A DNA stretch of 64,000 bases from Massilia sp. PAMC28688 (GTDB lineage Bacteria; Pseudomonadota; Gammaproteobacteria; Burkholderiales; Burkholderiaceae_D): NCBI RefSeq assembly GCF_019443445.1, contig NZ_CP080378.1:4340001-4404000 (forward strand). The letters run 5' to 3'. A program made the position numbers and the translations under genes. Below, in pieces: positions 9,655-18,800 of the stretch. The notes beneath the pieces were generated by a model. The model did no database searches. It was not told the DNA's origin and saw nothing but the letters and a program-made list of their open reading frames with translations. Numbering within the stretch: position 1 is the first letter of the stretch; each line of letters begins with the position of its first letter.

Positions 9655-10062
9655 ATGACCGAGCGTCCCAGCAAGTCCGATGTCATCGTGCTGCCGGCCA
9701 TTCCGGCCAAGCGCTATTTCACCATTGGCGAAGTGAGCGAGCTGTGTGGCGTCAAGCCCCATGTGCTGCGCTACTGGGAACAGGAATTCACGCAGCTCAA
9801 GCCCGTCAAACGGCGCGGCAACCGCCGCTACTACCAGCACCACGAGGTGCTGCTGATCCGGCGCATACGCGAGCTCCTGTATGAGCAAGGCTTTACGATC
9901 AGTGGCGCCCGTAACAAGCTCGACAGCCGCAGCAGCGAGGCGGTGGACGAGGTGCCGGCCGGGGGGGCGGAGGAGGTGGCGGCAGCGGCGCCGACCCTCG
10001 ATCTGCCCATGCTGAGGGCGGAATTGCAGGCCATCCTCGCCATCCTCAAGCCGCTCGCCTGA
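9655..10062 (+). CDS. MerR-family transcriptional regulator
   Basis: The 135-residue product has a MerR-type winged-helix domain at about residues 20-90 (YFTIGEVSELCGVKPHVLRYWEQEF, RRGNRRYYQHHEVLLIRRI). After it comes a short alanine-rich tail with a terminal helix. There is no cysteine set typical of metal-sensing MerR proteins, so the ligand is unknown. It starts 8 bp after ihfA and is probably co-transcribed with it. A conserved MerR-like gene at this position is usual in betaproteobacteria. Confidence 0.93.
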   Translation: MTERPSKSDVIVLPAIPAKRYFTIGEVSELCGVKPHVLRYWEQEFTQLKPVKRRGNRRYYQHHEVLLIRRIRELLYEQGFTISGARNKLDSRSSEAVDEVPAGGAEEVAAAAPTLDLPMLRAELQAILAILKPLA

Positions 10063-10192
10063 CACGAGGCGGTGCGACAGCAGCCGCGGGGTCAAGCGGC
10101 TATAATCACATAGCGGGCGGCGCTGCCAGCAGCGCAAAAATAACGTCAGCGCGTGTACACCGTTTCACGGTGTCGCACGTTTGCTGTTGTGT

Positions 10193-10220
10193 TTGTACAA
10201 AACAAGCAGAGTGCTAGAAT
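10193..10220 (+). promoter_or_regulatory. Sigma70-type promoter for the NarL-family regulator
   Basis: TTGTAC at 10193-10198 and TAGAAT at 10215-10220 are 16 bp apart, and the -10 is extended by TG at 10212. The start codon at 10311 is about 85 bases beyond the expected transcription start. Confidence 0.6.
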
Positions 10221-10310
10221 GCTAATGGATGCGCAGTGCCGGTGTGAGGCTTGCTTCGGGCGGGCTGCCCCGTGCCTCTTTCCTGTACCAGGAAAATTTA
10301 AGGGAAGACA

Positions 10311-10943
10311 ATGATACGCGTTGCCATATGTGACGATCACCAGATAGTAAGAGCAGGCTTCAAACAGATTTTTTCGTCTTCCGATGATTTCGACGTCGTC
10401 GCCGAAGGCGCTACCGGGCGCGAGGCGCTGGACATCGCACGGCGCGAAATCTGCGACGTGCTGCTGCTCGATATCGCCATGCCGGACCAGAGCGGCATCG
10501 ATATCTTGCGCACCATCCGCCAGGGTCAGCCCAACCTGCCCGTGCTGATCCTGTCCGGCTATCCGGCGCAGCAGTACGCGCTTAACTTGTTCAAAATGGG
10601 TGCCAACGGCTACCTGAACAAGGAATGCGAGGCAGATGAACTGAAAACGGCCGTGCGCACCGTCTTCCAGGGCCGGCGCTACGTCAGCTCCACCGTCGGT
10701 GAGCTGCTGGCCCAGAGTTTTGACCGCGACCCCAGCACGGCCTTGCATACCGAATTGTCGGACCGCGAATTCCAGGTGTTCCTGCGCCTGGCCAAGGGCG
10801 CGACCGTGTCCGACATTGGCGTGGCGCTGTCGCTGTCCATCAAGACCGTCTCGACCTACCGTACCCGCATCATGGAAAAAATGGGCTTGCAGTCAAACAG
10901 CGACCTGACCTATTACGCCATGAAAAACAACTTGCTCGACTAA
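10311..10943 (+). CDS. NarL/FixJ-family response regulator
   Basis: This 210-residue two-component regulator has a receiver domain (acidic pair Asp8-Asp9, phospho-acceptor Asp54 in LLLDIAMPD, conserved Ser and Lys near SGYPA and NKECE). A LuxR-type helix-turn-helix follows from about residue 145 (LSDREFQVFLRLAKGATVSDIG, LSIKTVSTYRTRI). It is a DNA-binding regulator. The histidine kinase at 11171, of the HisKA_3 type that normally partners NarL regulators, lies downstream on the same strand and is the likely partner. A terminator separates the two, so they may be expressed separately. The target genes are not evident. Confidence 0.94.
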   Translation: MIRVAICDDHQIVRAGFKQIFSSSDDFDVVAEGATGREALDIARREICDVLLLDIAMPDQSGIDILRTIRQGQPNLPVLILSGYPAQQYALNLFKMGANGYLNKECEADELKTAVRTVFQGRRYVSSTVGELLAQSFDRDPSTALHTELSDREFQVFLRLAKGATVSDIGVALSLSIKTVSTYRTRIMEKMGLQSNSDLTYYAMKNNLLD

Positions 10944-10956
10944 ACCGGCAAGCGCG

Positions 10957-10981
10957 GCGGCACCGCCCCGGTGTCGCTTTT
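10957..10981 (+). terminator. Rho-independent terminator after the NarL-type regulator
   Basis: GCGGCACC pairs with GGTGTCGC (one G-U pair) around a five-base loop and is followed by four T. It lies 13 bases after the stop codon. Confidence 0.6.
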
Positions 10982-11170
10982 CCGCCTCGCAATTGTCGAG
11001 GTTGTCGTCCCGGCCAGGCGCCGCCGCCCCGCGGCAGCTGGTCCTCCCTGTCTCGCCGCGCCGCCGGCGGGGAGGGTGTTTCTTTACAGCAGAGCTTGGC
11101 TGCGCTGCAGCATTTCCCGGTCTATAATTGCCCCCAAGATTTGGCTTTGCCACGCGCAAAAGGATTCTGG

Positions 11171-12691
11171 ATGCATTTCACCACCGAACCACCCGTCAAG
11201 GCGAGTTTGCCCTGGTACCTCTCCGTCGTGGCCCTGATCTGCATGCTGATCCTGGTGGCCAATGGCTGGAGCCTGTACCACAACCTGTCGTCGCTGCGCG
11301 CGGCCAATGCCCTGCAAAGCCGCACGGCCCAGGTGACGGACAAGGTCCAGTATCTGAATGTGCTGATCATGGATGCCGAAAGCAGCCTGCGCGGCTACTA
11401 CCTGTCCGGCTCGGAAGTCTACCTTGGCCCCATGCGCACTGTCGCGGCCGAGATCGACAAGCAGGCCAATGACCTCAATGTGCTGCTGGCGGACAATCCG
11501 GTCCAGCGCCGCAACCTGGCCCAGCTGCGCACCCTGCTGCACCGCAAACTCGACAATATGAACCAGACCCTCGAGGTCTACCGCAAGGGCGGCCTGGCAG
11601 ATATCGTGGCCATTGCCGCCACCGATGACGGCAAGGCCTTGCTTGATGAAATCCGGCTGCAGGTCGTGATCATGGTCCAGGAGCAGACCGAGCAGCTGGC
11701 CAGCGGGCGGGCCGCCTTCTACAAGGAGTATGAATACGCGGTGGTGGCCGGGATCGGCATCAATGCTGCCGCCATCCTCGTGCTGGCCCTGTTTTACCGC
11801 CTGATCCGGCGCGGCTACGTGGCGCGCGTGGCGGCCGAGCGCATGCTGCAAAATGCCAATGAAAACCTGGAATCGATGGTGGTGCTGCGTACCGAGCAAC
11901 TGTCGGTCCTGTCGCGCCACTTGATCAGCGTGAGCGAAAAGGAAAAGGCGAGCCTGGCGCGCGAGCTGCACGACGAACTGGGCGCCAACCTCACGGCCAT
12001 CAATATCGACCTCAATGCCGTGGCCGACCGCCTGCGCGAGCAGGAACCGGTGCTGGCCGACATGCTGGACCGGGCCCGCGGCACCCTGCTCAACACGGTG
12101 GAACTGAAGCGCCGCATTGTCGAAGACCTGCGTCCGAGCATGCTCGACAACCTGGGCCTGTCCATGTCGCTGCAAAGCTATTGCGGCGATTTCGCGCGCG
12201 TGACGGGCGTCGATTGCGAAGCCTTGATTGAAGGCGATATCGACGTGGCCGGTCCCATGCAGTCGATTGCCGTGTTCCGCATCGTGCAGGAGTCGCTCAA
12301 CAATATCGCCAAGTATGCCCAGGCCCGCCAGGTGATCGTGCACGTGGCGCGCGAAGGCGAGCAGCTGTCGCTGGAAATCAATGACGATGGCGTGGGCATC
12401 GATCCCGAGGAACTGGCCACGCCCAAGTCGCATGGCTTGCTGGGCATGCGCGAGCGTGCACTGCTGCTGGGCGGCACCTTGCGGGTCAAGCGGGGAGTGA
12501 ACAACCGGGGAACGACGGTGGAAGCGGTGATACCGGTGGGCGACGTGAATCAGCCCCTGATGCAAAACGGGCAGCCTGAGAGGCTGCCCGGGGATGCCTT
12601 TAACGCGCTACATCCATCAGCAGACGATCGTATTCCGTCTTTGCCACCTTGTAGCATTCGCCGGCATATTCCTCAAGGCCACGACGGTTGA
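11171..12691 (+). CDS. CHASE3-type sensor histidine kinase, NarX/UhpB class
   Basis: The product is 506 residues: a first membrane helix (about residues 15-35), a periplasmic CHASE3-like helical sensor (LRGYYLSGSEVYLGP), a second membrane helix (about 195-215), a HisKA_3 dimerisation domain with phospho-acceptor His267 in RELHDELGANL, and an HATPase domain (VQESLNNIAKYA, INDDGVGI, GLLGMRERA). It should phosphorylate a NarL-type regulator, most likely the one at 10311. The start at 11171 precedes the first membrane helix and has GGAT upstream; a TATAAT lies at 11123. The catalytic domain ends near PVGDV, but the frame continues 47 codons. This tail runs through the terminator of the convergent Crp gene and overlaps its coding end by 92 bp. 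Confidence 0.93.
   Translation: MHFTTEPPVKASLPWYLSVVALICMLILVANGWSLYHNLSSLRAANALQSRTAQVTDKVQYLNVLIMDAESSLRGYYLSGSEVYLGPMRTVAAEIDKQANDLNVLLADNPVQRRNLAQLRTLLHRKLDNMNQTLEVYRKGGLADIVAIAATDDGKALLDEIRLQVVIMVQEQTEQLASGRAAFYKEYEYAVVAGIGINAAAILVLALFYRLIRRGYVARVAAERMLQNANENLESMVVLRTEQLSVLSRHLISVSEKEKASLARELHDELGANLTAINIDLNAVADRLREQEPVLADMLDRARGTLLNTVELKRRIVEDLRPSMLDNLGLSMSLQSYCGDFARVTGVDCEALIEGDIDVAGPMQSIAVFRIVQESLNNIAKYAQARQVIVHVAREGEQLSLEINDDGVGIDPEELATPKSHGLLGMRERALLLGGTLRVKRGVNNRGTTVEAVIPVGDVNQPLMQNGQPERLPGDAFNALHPSADDRIPSLPPCSIRRHIPQGHDG
12564..12590 (-). terminator. Terminator of the Crp-type gene, lying inside the kinase 3' coding region
   Basis: A perfect 10-bp inverted repeat (CGGGCAGCCT, loop GAG, AGGCTGCCCG) is followed on the minus strand by four T. 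It lies 10 bp after the stop of the Crp-type gene but within the open frame of the convergent histidine kinase. Confidence 0.75.
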
Positions 12692-13409
12692 TGACGGTGA
12701 TGTTGCCGCGGCGGTAAGTGATCAGGCCATCATCCTGCAGCTTGCCGGCAGCGGCGGTAATGCTTTCACGGCGCACGCCGAGCATGATGGAAATGAGTTC
12801 CTGCGTCACCTTCAGTTCGTTCGATGGGGAACGGTCGAGGCGGTCAAGCAGCCAGCGGCACAGTTTCTGTTCGATCGAGCTGTGGCGGCCGCCGACGGCG
12901 TTCTGGGCCATCTGGGCAAACAGCGCATTGGTGTAGCGCATCAAGAGCTGGGGCAGGGCGCCGCCCTGGTTGAAGGCATCGCGCAGGTACTGGGTCTTGA
13001 GGCGGTAGCCGTAGCCGGCGCTCTGCACCACGGCACTGCACATGGCGCGCTCACCCATGAACAGGGACACGCCAACCACGCCTTCATGGCCAACCACGGC
13101 GATCTCGGTGGTGGCGCCATCTTCCATCACGTACAGCAGGGAGACAATGGCCGTGGTGGGGAAATACACGTTTTCCAGTTTGCTACCGTATTCAAACAAT
13201 TCTTTGCCAAAGGGCAGGGCGACCAGCTCAAGGTGCTCGAAGAGCGTTTCCAGATCGTGGCGGGGAAGCGCGGCCAGCAGTTCGTTTTGCTGGGTGCCGC
13301 TGTAGCTGACAACAGGCCGGGACGCAACTTTTGACTCCAGCGCCGGGGCAGGAATCTGGCTTACCTTCTGCGCATTCTGCGCGGTAGTACCAAGTTGAGT
13401 GTTGTTCAT
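12600..13409 (-). CDS. Crp/Fnr-family transcriptional regulator
   Basis: The 269-residue protein has a cyclic-nucleotide-binding-type beta-roll at about residues 45-165 (LPFGKELFEYGSKLENVYFP, TTEIAVVGHEGVVGVSLFMG). A C-terminal winged helix follows (VTQELISIMLGVRRESITAAAGKLQDDGLITYRRG). The N-terminus has no cysteine cluster, so it is not an oxygen-sensing Fnr. The ligand pocket lacks the classic Crp RXS arrangement, so the effector is unknown. Translation starts behind AGAGGAAA. It is convergent with the histidine kinase and divergent from the OmpR-type regulator at 13756. Confidence 0.92.
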   Translation of the reverse strand: MNNTQLGTTAQNAQKVSQIPAPALESKVASRPVVSYSGTQQNELLAALPRHDLETLFEHLELVALPFGKELFEYGSKLENVYFPTTAIVSLLYVMEDGATTEIAVVGHEGVVGVSLFMGERAMCSAVVQSAGYGYRLKTQYLRDAFNQGGALPQLLMRYTNALFAQMAQNAVGGRHSSIEQKLCRWLLDRLDRSPSNELKVTQELISIMLGVRRESITAAAGKLQDDGLITYRRGNITVINRRGLEEYAGECYKVAKTEYDRLLMDVAR

Positions 13410-13755
13410 TTGTTTTCCTCTATCTCTTCATTACTACATGGACGCTCTGCACAGTGCAGCAGACACGCGATGGGTGAACATTAAAGCTTGCGTGCGTTGT
13501 CGAACATAAGATTAGCAGTCGCCCCCATGTAGGCTGTATGCATAATCTTTTGTGGTCCTAGTCCTACTGGGGGAAATGCTGGATTTGCCCCTTTTTTTTG
13601 CAGTTTTTCTGCGCGTAATTGCCATTGCCGCCCTTGAACTGCCGCCGCTTGTCCCTACATCACGACACTTTCCCCGGCCAGCGCCTGCACCCGGACTACA
13701 GCCGGGGGTGCAAAATGCCGCATAATGTGCATAACGCAACTACACGATCGCCCGC
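13410..13755. promoter_or_regulatory. Divergent intergenic region between Crp-type and OmpR-type genes
   Basis: This 346-bp gap is less GC-rich than the genes and must contain promoters for both directions. The notable structure is an interrupted inverted repeat: CCCCC-AT-GTAGG at 13522-13533 facing CCTAC-T-GGGGG at 13563-13573, with about 29 bp between the arms. It could be an operator or an RNA hairpin. No clear sigma70 pair is seen, and no small gene. Confidence 0.4.
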
Positions 13756-14433
13756 ATGCACGTTCTACTGGTGGAAGATGATGCCGTCCTGGCCGATGGC
13801 CTGACCCGGGTCCTGCAAGGCCATGGCATGGCGGTGGACGTGGTGGCCAACGGCAGCCAGGCCGACCAGGTCCTGCATGGTGCCGACACGATTGCCGCGC
13901 TGGCGGTGGTGGTGCTCGATATCGGCCTGCCCGGCATTGACGGCTTTGAAGTGGTGCGCCGCCTGCGCGCCCGTGGCAGCAGCGTGCCGGTGCTGCTCCT
14001 GACCGCGCGCGACGCGGTGGAAGACCGCGTGCGCGGCCTGGAACTGGGGGCCGACGACTATCTCGTCAAACCCTTCGCCACCGCCGAGCTGGTCGCGCGC
14101 ATCAAGGCCCTGGCCCGGCGCAACCAGCCCAAGCCGTCCACGCTCACCCTGGGCCGCCTGACGCTGGACACGGCCACCCGGCGCGCCCTGATCGACGAGC
14201 ACGCGGTCGAGCTGTCGGTGCGCGAATGGGCGGTGCTCGAATACCTGCTGCAGCAAAGCGGACGCGTCGTGTCCAAGCAGCAGATCATCGACGCCATCCT
14301 GCCCTGGGGCGACGACCTGACCACCAATGCGGTGGAAGTGTATATCTCGCGCGTGCGGCTCAAGATCGCCGACGCCGGGGTGTCGATCCGCACCATCCGC
14401 GGCTTTGGCTACATGCTGGAGCACGGTGCATGA
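13756..14433 (+). CDS. OmpR/TctD-family response regulator
   Basis: The 225-residue regulator has a receiver domain (Asp8, Asp9, phospho-acceptor Asp55 in VVLDIGLPG, Lys in DDYLVKPF). An OmpR-type winged-helix domain follows (LSVREWAVLEYLLQ, YISRVRLKI, IRTIRGFGYML). Its stop overlaps the start of the sensor kinase gene by ATGA, so the pair is translationally coupled. It resembles TctD/QseB regulators. Regulators of this fold bind tandem 7-bp direct repeats at 11-bp spacing, the pattern seen upstream of both pilus operons; any direct link is inference from fold only. Confidence 0.95.
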   Translation: MHVLLVEDDAVLADGLTRVLQGHGMAVDVVANGSQADQVLHGADTIAALAVVVLDIGLPGIDGFEVVRRLRARGSSVPVLLLTARDAVEDRVRGLELGADDYLVKPFATAELVARIKALARRNQPKPSTLTLGRLTLDTATRRALIDEHAVELSVREWAVLEYLLQQSGRVVSKQQIIDAILPWGDDLTTNAVEVYISRVRLKIADAGVSIRTIRGFGYMLEHGA

Positions 14434-15758
14434 CCAGCATCCGCCTGCGGCTGCTCAAGTGGCTGCTGGGCCCGATTCTGATCATCAACCTGGCCGGCGC
14501 CAGCCTGACCTATATGCTGGCCTGGATGCCGGCCCAGCTCGCATTTGACCAGAGCCTGGCCGACGCCGCCGGCGCCCTGGCCGCACGCGTGCGCGGGCGC
14601 AGTATTGAACTGCCGCCGGCCGCCGAACAGGTGTTGCGCGCCAATGAAGTCGATGCCGTGTATTTTGCCGTGCGTTCGGGCCCCCACCTGCTGGCCGGCG
14701 ACAGCGATTTTCCTTTTCTGCGCGGCAGCGACGGCGCCGCCCATGACGCCACCATGCGCGGCGAACCGGTGCGCATGCTGTACCGCACCGTGGGCACGGG
14801 CGGCGAAGCCTTGACCATCGGCGTGGCCAAGACCATGCGCAAGCCGCTCCAGATCCGCGCCGCCGTGGTGCGGGTGCTGGTGCTGCTGGAGAGCCTGTTC
14901 ACCCTGGCGCTGGTGGGATTGATCTGGTTTTCGGTCGGCAATGGCCTGCTGCCCCTGTCGCGCCTGCGGGCCAACCTGTCGGGGCGGGAAGCGGAGGACC
15001 TGGCCCCGATCGATCCGGCCACGGTGCCGGAAGAACTCAATCCCGTGGTCGGCGCCTTCAATGAGCTGCTGGCCAAGGTGCGGGCCGGCGCCGAAGCCCA
15101 GCAAAACTTCATTGCCGACGTGGCGCACCAGCTGCGCACGCCCCTGGCCGGCTCCAAGCTGCAGCTCGAATGGCTGGCCGCGCGCCATGCGGACGACCCG
15201 GAATCGGTGCATTCACTGGGTCTCATGCTGCAATCGAACCAGCGCATGATCCGCCAGTCCAACCAGCTGCTGGCCCTGGCCCGCGCCGAACCGAGCCACT
15301 TTGGCAAGGAGCGCCTGGGGACGGTGGATTTGGCCAAGCTGGTCGAACAGGTGGTGCAATACTTTGTGGAAGAAGCGGGCAAGAAAAAGATCGACATTGG
15401 GTTTGACCTCGAGCCCACCATTGTGGCCGGCGACAGCTTTCTGCTGCGCGACCTGATCGACAACCTGATCGACAATGCCGTGCGCTACACCCCCGAGCAT
15501 GGCACGGTGACGGTGCGCAGTTTTGCACGGGCCGGCCACGGCATGCTGCAGATCGAAGATTCCGGCCCGGGCATCGCGCCCCAGCACCGGGCCATGGTGT
15601 TCCAGCGCTTTGTGCGCCTGGACGACCAGCAGGCCGGCAGTGGCCTGGGACTGGCGATCGTGCGCGATATCGCCCAGGCCCACGGCGCCGCCATCGAAAT
15701 CGACGGCGGCGCCGGCGGCAAGGGCTTGCTGCTGACCGTGCTGTTTCCCCGCCCCTAG
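14430..15758 (+). CDS. Two-component sensor kinase, TctE/QseC class
   Basis: The 442-residue membrane kinase has a first membrane helix (about residues 10-32), a periplasmic domain of the short TctE-like sensor type, a second membrane helix (about 150-170), and a linker with HAMP character. The HisKA domain has phospho-acceptor His233 in VAHQLRTPLAGS, and the HATPase domain contains NLIDNAVRYTP, DSGPGIAP and GSGLGLAIV. It overlaps the regulator gene by four bases. The start at 14430 is fixed by that overlap and by the signal-anchor helix. The signal sensed is unknown. Confidence 0.95.
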   Translation: MTSIRLRLLKWLLGPILIINLAGASLTYMLAWMPAQLAFDQSLADAAGALAARVRGRSIELPPAAEQVLRANEVDAVYFAVRSGPHLLAGDSDFPFLRGSDGAAHDATMRGEPVRMLYRTVGTGGEALTIGVAKTMRKPLQIRAAVVRVLVLLESLFTLALVGLIWFSVGNGLLPLSRLRANLSGREAEDLAPIDPATVPEELNPVVGAFNELLAKVRAGAEAQQNFIADVAHQLRTPLAGSKLQLEWLAARHADDPESVHSLGLMLQSNQRMIRQSNQLLALARAEPSHFGKERLGTVDLAKLVEQVVQYFVEEAGKKKIDIGFDLEPTIVAGDSFLLRDLIDNLIDNAVRYTPEHGTVTVRSFARAGHGMLQIEDSGPGIAPQHRAMVFQRFVRLDDQQAGSGLGLAIVRDIAQAHGAAIEIDGGAGGKGLLLTVLFPRP

Positions 15759-15840
15759 CGCCGCAGCAGGGCCGCTGCCGTGCAAGTCGCCTTGCCTGAC
15801 CGGTTGCGCCCCACACCGGCCAGTGCTGCGCTGGCAGCGC

Positions 15841-15868
15841 AAAAAAAAGAGCCGGCAGGCGCCGGCTC
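15841..15868 (-). terminator. Terminator of the first pilus operon
   Basis: On the minus strand GAGCCGG and CCGGCTC form a 7-bp stem around a six-base loop, followed by eight T. It lies about 20 bp after the pilY1 stop at 15889. Confidence 0.9.
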
Positions 15869-15888
15869 CTGCTTAGCTGCGTTCCCGA

Positions 15889-18800
15889 TTAATCCACGGC
15901 TGTATTGGTGTAGGTGCGTTTGCGGGCGCGCGTGAGCGCAGGAATGATTTGCTGGGGGCTGAAGGCCACGTTGGCACCGACGCCATCGCGCTGCACGGCG
16001 CCGATGGCAACCGTTGCGTACACCGTCTCGACCGTACCGTTGGCCGAGGTGCGCTGGATCGGCACCGAGCTGGCCAGCACCGGGGTGGGCGGCAGGCCGC
16101 CGGTGACAAACTCGCTGCTGCGTGCGCCACCGCAGGCTGCGCCGTCGGGATTGATGGCGCCCGACGCGTTGATCAGGTTGAGCCAGTAGCCGTGGGCATG
16201 GCCCAGCGCGGTGCGGCAGGTGCCCGAGGCCTCCGGGTTGGGGCGGTTGGTGTTGAAGGTCACCATGCCGCCGGCAATCAGGGGCGAGGTGACGCCCTGT
16301 TCGCCACGGCCGTTTTCCAGGTTGATGAACCAGCCCCGGATGTCCGAACCGGGACCGACGCCCGCCGCGCCGCAGGCCGTGCCGGAACTGAAATTGGACA
16401 GGGTGTCAAAGTCCTGGGCCGCACCGGTAGTCGTGTTCAGGTCGTCGCGGTAGACGTAGGCGCGGTTCTGGACGCTGCTGGCGTAGGGATAATGCATTTC
16501 CAGCGGATGCTCGCGGTCGCCCGTGGTAATGGCGATGTACACACTGTCGCGGTTGTGCAGCAGGGCCGGGGCGAACAGGAACTTGCGCCCCCCGGCAGCG
16601 TCGAGCTGGCCAATCTTGCGGCTGGTCCATTGTGGCGGCGACAAGGCCGTGGTGCTGGTGCTGCCACTGGAAAAGCTGATGCGGTACATATTGCCGCCGG
16701 TGTCGGCCGCGTAGGCATAGTCGACATTGCCGTCGTCGTCCGTGTCGACCATGGCAATGTCCGCGGCCACCGGGCGCGCCGTTTCAAAGGAGCGGATCAG
16801 TTCACCCGTGTTCGCATTGAGGATATACACCATGCGGCCCTTGGCACTGTCGCAGCCGGTGGTGACCTTGGCGTTGACGTCTTCGCAGCGGTCGTAGCCG
16901 CCGCCGAAGACGAGCACCGGAACGGCGCCGCTCTCGCCGACCGGCGAGAAGCCCTTGATAAAGGCGGGAATCGGCGTCGACCAGGTCTGGCCAATGTTGC
17001 CGAAGCCGGCGTCGCAGTTTTCCTGGTCATTCAAATTGGGGCAGCCTTTCTTCCACATGAAGGTCGGTGTGTTCGGATTGGTCACGTTCAGGGCGTAGAT
17101 GCTGCGCCCCCCACGGCGCATCGATGGATAGATCTGGACCTGCGAACTGTCTTCGTTCTGGTACAGGCCCACCGAGCCGTCGAAGAAATAATCCTTGCGG
17201 GTCGATACCAGCGCCTGCGCTGCCGTTTCGCCGGCATAGCTGACCAGTGGCAGGTTGTTGTACAGGCGGCTCAGGCGGGGGAAGAATTCCGGCGCCACGA
17301 ACGACCAGCGCTCCACCCCGGTGGCGGCGTCAACCGCGTGCAGGGCGCCATCGTTGGCACCGTAAAACACGGTCACCCCAGCCTGCGAAGCCGGACGCGA
17401 GCTGGAGGCCTCGCCATAATTGACGGGCAGCGGGCGCGAGTGAATCACGTCGCCATGGATCGAAGGCCGCGTCAGGGTGGTGCTGGCACCGAGCTGCTTT
17501 TCATTGTTGACGTCCGCGCCGCGGATGAAGTTGACGATATTGGCCGGCATGGTGGCCGCCGGTACGTTGGTGGTGTTGAAGTCCACCAGGCTGGTCACGC
17601 CAACATTGTTGGTGACCAGGGTCTTCATCTGGCGGTTGAGCGCGCGGCTGGTGGCGGCGGCGGACGCCGAATTGCCCTGACGCAGAACTTGCGCGGCAGC
17701 CCCTTTTTCCACCAGTTCGCCGTCGGGCAGGTCGGAAAACTTGGTCAGCGGATTACAGGTGCCTTCGACAGCTTCGCCCGGCAATGGAATGTTCCAGTAG
17801 TCGACGCTGTCCGAACTCCAGAAGCTGCGTGCGCAGGGGCTCAGGAAGCCGTTGGTATTGTTGACAGCCACTTGCGGCGGCGAGGAATTGTCGCCCAGTT
17901 CCACCCGCTCGCCCTGCAAAATCAGCTGGTAGCGCTTGAGGTTGCCAAACCAGCGCGGGCGGCGCACACCGTCCGGACGGAACATGCCGATAAACACCTG
18001 ATTTTCATTCTGGGTGCGGTTGGTGGCGTTGACCGGCAAACTGGTCGAGGCAAAGGCGCTGTTGGTGGCCTGAATCTCTGCCATGATCGTTTCAAGCGCA
18101 TCAATGATGGCCTGTTCCGTCGTCGCCTTGAAATACTTGCCCTTGCCATACTTGGCCATGTTCAGCAACAGGCCGGTGAAGTGCGGGTCCGGATGGTTCT
18201 TGTGCACGTCGATGGTGTAGGTGGCCACCGGCGAGCGTGTGTTGCCCACGACAACGCCTTTTTCGGCCAGCATGCGGGCCCATTCATCGGCGTGGAACTG
18301 GCGGCTGGTCGACAGCGTGCCACTGGTGGGGAAGTTGGTGGTCACCACGCTGGTGCCCAGTACTGCGTACTTGTTGTGTCCCGTGCTGCACGAGGTGGAA
18401 CTTGCTTCCACCGGTCCGCCGACGGCGCAGCCGCGGTTAAAGAAGGAACACGCCTCGACGATGTGGGACTCCTGCAGCGCGGCCTGGGCACTGGCCTGGG
18501 TGTCGTAGCAGACATTGGACACGCCGGCCGTCTCCGTGACCGGGGGGCCTTCGCGCGATTCCGAACGGGGCAGGGACAGCTCGGTGCGGTCGCTGGTCAG
18601 GGCGTGCAGGGCCGTGCGGTTCGCTTCGGTATCCGAGCTCGGTCCGCCATTGTTGACGTTGCCAATGAAGACGATAAAGCTCTTGCCGCACAAATTGTTG
18701 CTGGTCAGGGGGGACCTGAACTTGGTGGGTAGATTGACGTAGCCTGCGCTGTCGGCTTTGCTCGTCATGACACTGCCAGGACTGAGTGCGTTACCGCCTG

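Noticed and set aside
10101..10106. Perfect TATAAT after the MerR gene
   Set aside because: No -35 at acceptable distance was found, and a better promoter lies at 10193-10220 nearer the next gene.
10063..10310. Possible tRNA gene behind the MerR gene
   Set aside because: Many Burkholderiales carry a tRNA here, but no cloverleaf or T-loop sequence could be found in this gap or in other gaps of the window.
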